Shown piece after piece: positions 1 through 5,455 of a stretch of 21,188 nt of DNA (the stretch's first letter is position 1; each line of letters starts with the position of its first letter). The notes under the pieces were generated by a model. That model made no database searches, was not told the origin of the DNA, and saw only the letters and a program-made list of their open reading frames with translations. The stretch covers positions 8,685 through 29,872 of the forward strand of contig PXQZ01000123.1 in NCBI GenBank assembly GCA_003021755.1, in the 5' to 3' direction. A program made the position numbers and the translations under genes. Source of the stretch: Halobacteriales archaeon QH_8_67_36 (GTDB lineage Archaea; Halobacteriota; Halobacteria; Halobacteriales; Haloarculaceae).

Positions 1-177
1 GATTTACCGGTATACGCCGACCTCGGGGTCGACGATATCCGGAAATAATTTACAATAATCACTATGAGTAGGTCGTCACACGGGCCGCTCCCGGCGTGGT
101 TCCACCCGAAAACACCGTCTACGTCGACACAGCGGGTCAGGAGAGTTATCACTGGTGAAAACGTGACACCAACACAT

Positions 178-787
178 ATGTTCGGACGCATCGACGCTGG
201 GACTATGCGTGTCTCCACGGGGATCCCGGGGTTCGACGAACTGGTCCAGGGCGGGTTACTGACCGACCGGCTCTACGTCGTCAGCGGTCCCCCGGGTAGC
301 GGGAAGACGACCTTCTGCTCGCAGTTCATGACACAGGGCGCCACGTCGGGCGAGACCTGTCTCTACGTAACGATGCACGAGACGAAAGCGGAGCTGATGC
401 AGGACATGGCCGGCTACGACTTCGGCTTCGACCGGGCGATGCAGTCCGACGCCGTTCAGTTTCTCAACCTCGTCACCGAGAGCGGCAAGCGGACCATCAC
501 CCAGTTTGGCACCGAGGGCGGCCTGACGAACCGGCTAGTCGCCTACATCAAACAGAACGACATCCAGCGGGTGGTCATCGACTCGACGATGCTGCTCCAG
601 CATTTCATGAACGACGTCGACAGCGAGATAACGGGCTTTCTCTCGGCGCTGAAACAGACCGACGCGACGACGCTGCTCATCTCGGAGATGACAGACCCCT
701 CCCACTGCTATCGACTGTGACATCCGCAGGATGTCCTTCAGCGACCGCGGCCTGCAGGTCCACACCGCCGAGAAAATCGATTCATGA
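178..787 (+). pseudogene. RAD55/KaiC-like RecA-superfamily ATPase (HTR-like protein), broken by an internal deletion
   Basis: This is a RecA-fold ATPase of the RAD55/KaiC group that haloarchaeal annotations often call 'HTR-like protein'; its cellular role is not well known. From the ATG at 178, Walker A (GPPGSGKT) lies at residues 37-44 and a Walker B-like strand (RVVIDST) at 131-137. A TATA-like GTTATC at 145-150 favours the start at 178. An upstream in-frame ATG at 64 and a downstream one at 205 (MRVSTGIPGFDEL, the usual family start) are alternatives. The reading frame ends early at 718-720 after EMTDPS. The expected family C-terminus (AIDCDIRRMSFSDRGL, ending in KIDS and a TGA at 785-787) follows immediately in another frame, from about 706. 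About 40 residues normally between these two parts are missing, so an out-of-frame deletion is inferred at about 698-708. The deleted length comes from memory of the family, not from an alignment. Confidence 0.8.
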
Positions 788-857
788 TGGTGATCATCAC
801 AGAGTGGTTCCGAACAACGCCGACCCCGGAGTCGGCGCGTATCAGTACATCGTTACA

Positions 858-1310
858 ATGAGCCGCTACGAGGCCGAATTCGACACCGGGTGGGAGGTGC
901 TGGACAAGGGCGACGCGACGACCCGCGCCTACGCCATCGGCGTCGCCGAGCGCCTCGGCGAACCGAACCGCGAGGAGCTACAGGCCATCTACGCCGAGAT
1001 GGACTCGGCGTACCACCGTAGCATGGTCGAACTCGCCTACGAGGAGGGCCGCAACGAGGCGACGGCCGTCGCCGACCCCGACAGCGACGCCGACGCCGTC
1101 TGGGCGCGCGAATCGTCTCGGAGCGAACCGGTGAACGAAGTGAGCCGGAGAGCAGTAGCGAGGGGCGCGACCAGCGGGAGCGGTCCTCGGCGGAGCGGGG
1201 AAATCGAGACGCGAGCGGGGCGAGCGTCTCGACTGCGAACAGAGTGGGACCGGAAGTCCCGCAGGCAGTCGGGCGTAGCCCGACGACGGCGGCGCTGGGG
1301 CCATGAGTGA
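858..1310 (+). CDS. Small acidic hypothetical protein with a repeat-derived C-terminal tail
   Basis: I do not recognise a named family. The ATG at 858 opens a frame of 150 residues. Residues 1 to about 80 look like an ordinary haloarchaeal protein: acidic and probably helical, with stretches such as MSRYEAEFDTGWEVLDKGD and YAEMDSAYHRSMVELAYEE. From about residue 83 the composition changes abruptly to an Arg/Ser/Gly-rich, basic tail. This tail is encoded by the hairpin-rich repeat element that begins near 1115, so the natural C-terminus was probably replaced or extended when the element arrived. The frame stays open upstream to 717, but the acidic composition begins only at 858. The gene follows the broken ATPase gene by about 70 nt. 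No clear TATA box is visible. Confidence 0.55.
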   Translation: MSRYEAEFDTGWEVLDKGDATTRAYAIGVAERLGEPNREELQAIYAEMDSAYHRSMVELAYEEGRNEATAVADPDSDADAVWARESSRSEPVNEVSRRAVARGATSGSGPRRSGEIETRAGRASRLRTEWDRKSRRQSGVARRRRRWGHE

Positions 1311-1425
1311 AGTAGCCGGGGAGCAGTAGCGAGACGACGAGCTCCGTGAACCGTCTCAAGCGACGCGGAGTGGGACCAGGAGCTCCGCAGTCGGTCGACA
1401 CGCCTGCCCGACGACGGTGACGGAC
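1131..1425. repeat. Two tandem diverged copies of a three-hairpin extragenic element
   Basis: Unit A (about 1131-1290) and unit B (about 1303-1425) share an ordered set of motifs: GAAGTgAGCCGGaGAGCAGTAGCGAG-like, then GAGTGGGACC, then TCCGCAG, then GCCCGACGACGG. Unit A folds into three consecutive hairpins: arms 1204-1212/1224-1232 (9 bp), 1246-1250/1256-1260 (5 bp) and 1268-1274/1278-1284 (7 bp, 3-nt loop). Unit B keeps three pairings in the same order with different bases: 1331-1336/1352-1357, 1365-1370/1383-1388 and 1390-1394/1408-1412. Its first part overlaps the 3' end of the small gene at 858 and its last part lies between genes. I know such GAGCG-rich expansions from haloarchaeal genomes, but not a defined function. 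No transposase is present. Confidence 0.6.
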
Positions 1426-1473
1426 GGAAACTGCAGCACCAGGGGGCGTTTCCGGTCGCCGTCGGCAACAGGC

Positions 1474-1480
1474 CTATATA
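1474..1480 (+). promoter_or_regulatory. TATA box of the ribbon-helix-helix gene
   Basis: CTATATA ends 23 nt before the ATG at 1504, the usual archaeal spacing for a leaderless transcript. It lies just downstream of the hairpin-rich repeat. Confidence 0.6.
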
Positions 1481-1503
1481 CTCGACAGGACAAGCCGGCC
1501 CGT

Positions 1504-1740
1504 ATGAGCCGAATCAAACTGTCACTGCCGGACCAGGTCGATTCCGACATCCAGCGCCTCGTCGAACAGGGTGAGTTCCTCAACCGCGACCAGGCCGTCG
1601 AGGACCTACTGAAACGCGGTATCTCGGCATACAACGTCACGACCGACGAGTCCGAGTCGCCGGTCGACGACGAGATGTTCGGACAGACCACGTCCGAGCA
1701 ACAGGACCCTGCCCAGATGGACGACGACTACGGCCTTTAA
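1504..1740 (+). CDS. CopG-type ribbon-helix-helix protein (haloarchaeal small family)
   Basis: This 78-residue protein is a probable dimeric DNA-binding regulator. Residues 1-45 fit the ribbon-helix-helix plan: a short strand (MSRIKLSLPDQVD), then helix A (SDIQRLVEQGEF), then a turn and helix B (NRDQAVEDLLKRGISAY). The remaining 30 residues are an acidic, disordered-looking tail (DESESPVDDEMF). The start is set by the ATG at 1504, 23 nt after a clear TATA box. The gene converges with the DUF5789 gene, with 55 nt between their ends. It resembles DUF7120-type haloarchaeal CopG proteins, but that assignment is from memory. The target operator is unknown. Confidence 0.7.
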   Translation: MSRIKLSLPDQVDSDIQRLVEQGEFLNRDQAVEDLLKRGISAYNVTTDESESPVDDEMFGQTTSEQQDPAQMDDDYGL

Positions 1741-1795
1741 GAACTGCTGCTCGGAGCGTACTGCCGAAAAAACGTGTAGCTGGGGCCGCGGGGTT

Positions 1796-2083
1796 TTAGA
1801 ACGAGACTTCTTCCGGCCCGTCCTCGCCCATGCAGACCGGGTCTCGGTCCGAGTAGCCCTTTCGACCGATAGCCTTGCCCGAGACGCCCGCGTACGCCGT
1901 CAATCGGGCGTCCTCGGCCGTTTCGAAGGTCTCCGGGGCCGACCGACTCAGCGCGTCGGCCAGCGTCTCCGTCCCGTTCGGCAGTTCGAGGGTGCGGTCG
2001 CCCTCGGCGTCTATCAGTTCCTCGGTGGTCAGAGGGTACTCCAGTTCGTCGAACGCCTCCTCGGCGGGTGTCATCATTCGCAT
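1796..2083 (-). CDS. DUF5789 family protein
   Basis: This 95-residue acidic haloarchaeal protein has unknown function. The family signature is visible in order: YPLTTEELIDAEGDRTLELP near residues 16-36, then TETLADALSRSAPETFETAEDAR, and a C-terminal GVSGKAIGRKGYSDRDP followed by a short acidic end. No membrane segment or catalytic motif is seen. The first ATG (2083) lies 25 nt downstream of a TTTATC box (2113-2108), giving a leaderless message; ATGs two and three codons further in are alternatives. The gene is divergent from the PHP gene and shares its AT-rich promoter region. Confidence 0.8.
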   Translation of the reverse strand: MRMMTPAEEAFDELEYPLTTEELIDAEGDRTLELPNGTETLADALSRSAPETFETAEDARLTAYAGVSGKAIGRKGYSDRDPVCMGEDGPEEVSF

Positions 2084-2107
2084 ATGAAATCGGAGCGGGT
2101 GGCAAGG

Positions 2108-2113
2108 GATAAA
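2108..2113 (-). promoter_or_regulatory. TATA box of the DUF5789 gene
   Basis: TTTATC on the minus strand, 25-30 nt upstream of the ATG at 2083. Confidence 0.55.
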
Positions 2114-2120
2114 TCCAATG

Positions 2121-2128
2121 GTTTATAA
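2121..2128 (+). promoter_or_regulatory. TATA box of the PHP-domain gene
   Basis: GTTTATAA-type box in an unusually AT-rich stretch (2115-2160). A transcript starting about 25 nt later, near 2150, would have a leader of about 65 nt before the ATG at 2215, unlike the leaderless genes nearby. Confidence 0.45.
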
Positions 2129-2214
2129 TGATAGTATTCCTTAATTACATTAATGTACATGCGTTAGCGGCTGTCACGGACAACTGGCTTGTTGTTGGGC
2201 CGCGAGTCGGACGT

Positions 2215-2988
2215 ATGGTCGTTGCGGACCTTCACGTACACACGACGCGCTCGGACGGGTCGCTCACGCTCGACGCGCTCCCGGCCGCGGCTGCCGACGC
2301 CGGGGTCGACGCGGTGGCAGTAACCGACCACGACCGGGTCCAGCCCGCTCTCGACGGTCCGGTGACCACCCGCGAGGGGGTTACCGTCGTCCACGGCATC
2401 GAGTTGCGCGTCGACACGGGCGAGCAGCGCCTCGACCTGCTGGGTTACGGTGTCGACCCCACCGACGCGCTGGTCGCCGAGTGCGACCGCATCCAGCGGA
2501 ACCGCCGCGAGCGCGGGCGAGCGATCATCGACTGCGTCGAGGATCGTCTGGGCGTCTCACTCTCCGTCGAACCCCGGGCGGGGCTGGGACGGCCCCACAT
2601 CGCTCGGGCCGCCGCCGAGGTGACCGACTACGGCGTCCAGGGTGTCTTCGACCACCTCATCGGCGACGACTGCCCCTGCTACGTCCCCCGCGAGGTCCCG
2701 GACTTCGAACGGGGCCGCGACCTGCTCGCGGCGGCCTGCGGACTGGTCGGGCTGGCCCACCCGTTTCGCTATCCGGACACCGACGCGGCGCTGGCCCGCT
2801 GTGAGGACCTCGACGCTGTCGAGCGGTGGTACCCCTACGACCGCGCCGTCGACGGGGTCCGGCTCGACGCCGCGATCGAGCGCCACGATCTGGTCCCCAC
2901 GGGCGGCAGCGACGCCCACGGCGACCGGCTGGGGGTGGCCGGACTCGACGGGGCCGCCTGGGCGCGAGTCCGGGACGCCATCGTCTGA
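2215..2988 (+). CDS. PHP-domain metal-dependent phosphoesterase
   Basis: This 257-residue cytosolic protein of the PHP superfamily (phosphoesterases related to the DNA polymerase PHP domain and histidinol phosphatase) is of the type that hydrolyses phosphate esters or diesters with a metal cluster. Metal-binding motifs appear in the expected order: DLHVHTTRSDG at residues 5-15 (H7, H9, D14), VTDHD at 36-40, HGIELRV at 60-66 (E63), GLAHPFRYPD near 180, and the C-terminal GGSDAHGDR. The start at 2215 puts the first motif at residue 5, as usual for the family; the in-frame ATG at 2128 would add 29 hydrophobic residues unlike the family. The substrate is unknown. It may be the nuclease/RNase AM-like or 3',5'-nucleoside bisphosphate phosphatase type, but this is inference. 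Confidence 0.85.
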   Translation: MVVADLHVHTTRSDGSLTLDALPAAAADAGVDAVAVTDHDRVQPALDGPVTTREGVTVVHGIELRVDTGEQRLDLLGYGVDPTDALVAECDRIQRNRRERGRAIIDCVEDRLGVSLSVEPRAGLGRPHIARAAAEVTDYGVQGVFDHLIGDDCPCYVPREVPDFERGRDLLAAACGLVGLAHPFRYPDTDAALARCEDLDAVERWYPYDRAVDGVRLDAAIERHDLVPTGGSDAHGDRLGVAGLDGAAWARVRDAIV

Positions 2989-3041
2989 CGGTTGGCGGAC
3001 GAATCCGAGGGTTCAATGCCCCACGGGTCCAACTGCCGGAT

Positions 3042-3206
3042 ATGCAGTGTCACTACTGTGACCGCGACGCGGATATCGCCGTCGACAGCGACGGGGTCAA
3101 GGTCGGCGTCTGCAAGACACATTTCCGCGAGCAGATGGCCGAACTCGAAGACGCCGACTGGCTCGACGACCTCGAAGACGAACTCGACATCGACCGACGG
3201 GAATAG
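3042..3206 (+). CDS. Zinc-finger mini-protein (DUF6757-like)
   Basis: This 54-residue protein begins MQCHYCDRDADIAV. It has a C-x2-C pair (C3, C6) and a C-x2-H pair (C24, H27), the pattern of a single zinc site, followed by an acidic helical tail rich in Asp/Glu (ELEDADWLDDLEDELDID). I recognise this as a conserved haloarchaeal family (DUF6757 from memory) of unknown function. Single-zinc mini-proteins of this kind are often stress or regulatory adaptors in haloarchaea, but nothing in the sequence proves that. The gene starts 53 nt after the PHP gene on the same strand, so co-transcription is possible. Confidence 0.7.
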   Translation: MQCHYCDRDADIAVDSDGVKVGVCKTHFREQMAELEDADWLDDLEDELDIDRRE

Positions 3207-3300
3207 CGTCGCTCTCGACTCGGTCTGTCCGTTCTTCCCCTCCGAACCGACTCCCGTCGAACGCCACGTCTTTGTTCGCCGAGTGGGACGTTCAGCCACA

Positions 3301-3780
3301 GTGTCCGATGTCCCGTGGCTCCGGCAGGCCGCCCACGCGGGCGCGCTGCTCTCGACGCTCGGTGCTGTCGTCTGGCTCAGTGGCCTCCCCTTCCTCTTCC
3401 CGAGTCTCGGTCCCACGGCCTACCTCTTTGCCACCCAGCCGTCGGCCCGACAGCCGACGACCCGCCGTGTCGTCGGCGGGCACGCCATCGGCGTCCTCGC
3501 CGGGCTGGTGGCGTACCACGCTATCGCCGGCGGGGTCGTCATCACGGCGTCGATGGCCCCCGCTACGACGGCCGGCTTGCGACTGGCCGCAAGCGGCGTC
3601 GTCGCCGTCTCGCTGACGACCGCCGGGATGGCGGTCACCGACACGGGCCACGGCCCGGCCTGTGCGACGACGCTCATCGTCGGGCTCGGCATCCTCTCGA
3701 CGCCGCTACAGAGCGCGGTCATCATGCTGGCCGTCGGCGTACTGGCCGGGGAACAGGCGCTGTTGATCCGCCTGGCCTAA
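3301..3780 (+). CDS. HPP-family integral membrane protein
   Basis: This 159-residue protein has about four or five hydrophobic segments: HAGALLSTLGAVVWLSGLPF, a GHAIGVLAGLVAYHAIAG segment, LAASGVVAVSLTTAGMAVTD, and TLIVGLGILSTPLQSAVIML. The loop after the first segment, SLGPTAYLFATQPSARQP, and the second motif TGHGPACATTLIVGLG match the HPP family (PF04982-type). Some members of this family are nitrite transporters in plant plastids and cyanobacteria; the substrate here is unknown. The start is taken as GTG at 3301 (VSDVPWLRQ), because the upstream in-frame stretch is non-coding in character. The gene overlaps the convergent glutamine amidotransferase gene by 4 nt at its stop. Confidence 0.7.
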   Translation: MSDVPWLRQAAHAGALLSTLGAVVWLSGLPFLFPSLGPTAYLFATQPSARQPTTRRVVGGHAIGVLAGLVAYHAIAGGVVITASMAPATTAGLRLAASGVVAVSLTTAGMAVTDTGHGPACATTLIVGLGILSTPLQSAVIMLAVGVLAGEQALLIRLA

Positions 3781-4487
3781 TCGTCGCTGGCGACCCGCTC
3801 GCTCCCGGCGGCGACGTGTCCCCCGCGGACGTAGTCGGTGAAGTTGTCGAACAGCTGCTTGGCCTCACAGGCCGCCCGGTAGTTCTCGTCGGTGATGCCG
3901 TCGAGCACGCGCTCGATGCGCTCGTCCGGGAGGTCCTTCCCCGTGGCGACGTCCTCGGCGGTCGCGGGGTCGTACTCGGGGTGGAACTGCACGGCGAAGA
4001 CGTCCCCGTGGCGGAAGCCGTGGACGCCGTAGTCGTTCTCGGCGAACTGCGTCGCGCCCGGCGGCAGTTCGGCGACGTGGTCCGAGTGGGTCGTGAAGAC
4101 GGTGAACGCCTCGCCGACGCCGGCGAGCAGCGGGTTCGCCCCGTCGTGTTCGACGGTCCGGTAGCCGATTTCGTAGTCGTCCATCGACTCGACGGTCCCG
4201 CCCAGCGTGTGAGCGAGCAACTGGTGGCCGAAACACACCCCCAGGAACGGCAGCCCGCGGTCGATACCGTCGCCGACCCACGATTCGAGGTCGGCTATCC
4301 AGGGCTCGTCCCAGTAGACGGAGGCCCGCGAGCCGGTGACGAGACACGCGTCGAACGCGAAGTGTTCGGGTAACTCGCGCTCGGTGACGTCGAACTCCAC
4401 GAGGTCGGCGTCGAGTTCCCGCCGGAAGTTCCGGCGGTTGTCCTCGCCGTCGTGGGCCGCGTTCAGCAGGGCGATACGCAAACTCAT
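3777..4487 (-). CDS. Class I glutamine amidotransferase
   Basis: This 236-residue stand-alone glutaminase domain resembles GuaA-N / GMP-synthase-type amidotransferases. Counting from the ATG at 4487, the nucleophile elbow LGVCFGHQLLA gives Cys85, and the C-terminal VQFHPEYD gives His169 and Glu171, which completes the catalytic triad. The loop TTHSDHVAELP is also typical. Such proteins release ammonia from glutamine for a partner synthase, or act on gamma-glutamyl substrates; no partner gene is adjacent, so the role is open. The start at 4487 (MSLRIALL) is preferred over 4496 (MQSMSLRI), because the TATA box at 4518-4511 would put the transcript start at about 4490. Confidence 0.85.
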   Translation of the reverse strand: MSLRIALLNAAHDGEDNRRNFRRELDADLVEFDVTERELPEHFAFDACLVTGSRASVYWDEPWIADLESWVGDGIDRGLPFLGVCFGHQLLAHTLGGTVESMDDYEIGYRTVEHDGANPLLAGVGEAFTVFTTHSDHVAELPPGATQFAENDYGVHGFRHGDVFAVQFHPEYDPATAEDVATGKDLPDERIERVLDGITDENYRAACEAKQLFDNFTDYVRGGHVAAGSERVASDD

Positions 4488-4510
4488 TGACTGCATCCAG
4501 CAGTTCGAGC

Positions 4511-4518
4511 AATAAAAG
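4511..4518 (-). promoter_or_regulatory. TATA box of the glutamine amidotransferase gene
   Basis: CTTTTATT on the minus strand, 24-31 nt before the ATG at 4487. It helps choose that start over the ATG at 4496. Confidence 0.55.
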
Positions 4519-4622
4519 CCTGCGTTTCGGCGGTCATATCTGCCACGGTCGCTGACGCGTGGTCACTCTCGGCCCACCCGCCGCCCGCCTGATCTCGGCG
4601 TCGCACAGCGGCGTGTGTCGGC

Positions 4623-5250
4623 TCACTCGGCGCCGGCGTGTTCGTCCAGCAGCGCCACCAGCCGGTCGGTCACGGCGGTGGCGTGTTCAACGAACGAGCA
4701 GTGTCGGCCCTCGACGGCCGTTGCGTCCCCCCGCGGGAGGTCGGCGCCCAGCGACTCGGCCGCGTCTGCAGGTACGACCGGGTCGTCGACGCCGTAGTAG
4801 ACTTCGGCAGGGACCGTGACCTCGTACAGCGGCAGCGCCGAAAAGCGCGTCATCGCGGCGGCCTGCGCGTCGAAGGCGTCGCCGGCGGCGTCCTCGGCCT
4901 CGCGCCACTCGGTGATGCGGTCGACGAGTTCGGGTGCGTTCTCGCGGAAACCCGGGGAGAACGCCCCGTCGAGGGACCGCTCGGGTCCGTCGTCCAGCGC
5001 GAGCGCGTCGAGCGCGTCGGCGTCGACAGCGTCGCCCGAGGCCGCCGTGTTGTACAGCGTCAGGGTGCGTACACGGCTGTACCCGTGGGCGTACTGCAGC
5101 GCGACCATCCCGCCCAGTCCCGCGCCGACGAGATGGACGCTCCGGACCCCGTGGTCGGCCAGAACGGCCTCCAAGTCGGCCGCGAGCGTCGCCGCGTCGT
5201 AGGGGCCCGCGGGCGCGTCGGACGACGCCGCTGTTGGACGTCATCGGCAT
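4623..5250 (-). pseudogene. Alpha/beta-hydrolase fold protein, broken near its N-terminus
   Basis: The long downstream frame reads SDAPAGPYDAATLAADLEAV, then HLVGAGLGGMVALQYAHGYS, a lid region, then YGVDDPVVP (acid position) and EGRHCSFVEHA (catalytic His). This is the C-terminal three-quarters of an alpha/beta hydrolase. A plausible native start, MPMTSNSGV from the ATG at 5250, lies just upstream in a different frame, so about 60-70 residues (first strands and oxyanion region) appear deleted near 5221-5225 with a frameshift. A stop blocks the hydrolase frame further upstream at about 5242-5244, and only a TTG at 5174 could start the remaining part. The nucleophile elbow lacks Ser: the GxSxG position reads G-A-G-L-G, so even an intact ancestor may not have been a classical serine hydrolase. 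The deletion size is inferred from family knowledge. Confidence 0.7.
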
Positions 5251-5350
5251 CGGCGACCGTTCGCACGGGGGCTGTGTGGATCTTTCGGTAGCCACACGTC
5301 TCGACGGTCAGCACCGGCGGACAGGACCGCGTGCCGGACGGCGATTTCGT

Positions 5351-5389
5351 CGTCTCACAGGGCAACCATCCGACGCTGGTCGTGAGACG
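5351..5389. repeat. 8-bp inverted repeat upstream of the hydrolase gene
   Basis: CGTCTCAC (5351-5358) and GTGAGACG (5382-5389) are perfect complements with 23 nt between them. They lie in the gap of about 205 nt between the end of alaS and the start of the hydrolase remnant. It could be a regulator site or a weak hairpin; there is no T-run to mark a terminator. Confidence 0.3.
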
Positions 5390-5455
5390 AACACGGCGAT
5401 GCAGTCCGCCCCTGTTACAGGAGTCGTGAGCCGAAACGAGACGCCGGCGCGCCGG

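Noticed and set aside
1..48. Possible C-terminal end of an upstream plus-strand gene (open frame to a TAA at 46-48).
   Set aside because: Only 15 codons with no recognisable motif; the reverse strand is equally open.
785..800. Small palindrome (GTGAT C ATCAC and TGATG...CATCA) between the broken ATPase gene and the next gene.
   Set aside because: Too short to separate from chance; it overlaps the stop of the relic frame.
1741..1795. Terminator between the converging ribbon-helix-helix and DUF5789 genes.
   Set aside because: Short A- and T-runs (1766-1771 and 1793-1797) are present, but there is no clear stem and the gap is only 55 nt.
3315..4373. A 352-codon plus-strand frame across the HPP and amidotransferase genes.
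   Set aside because: It overlaps two well-supported genes and is low-complexity Arg/Gly-rich in its first half.
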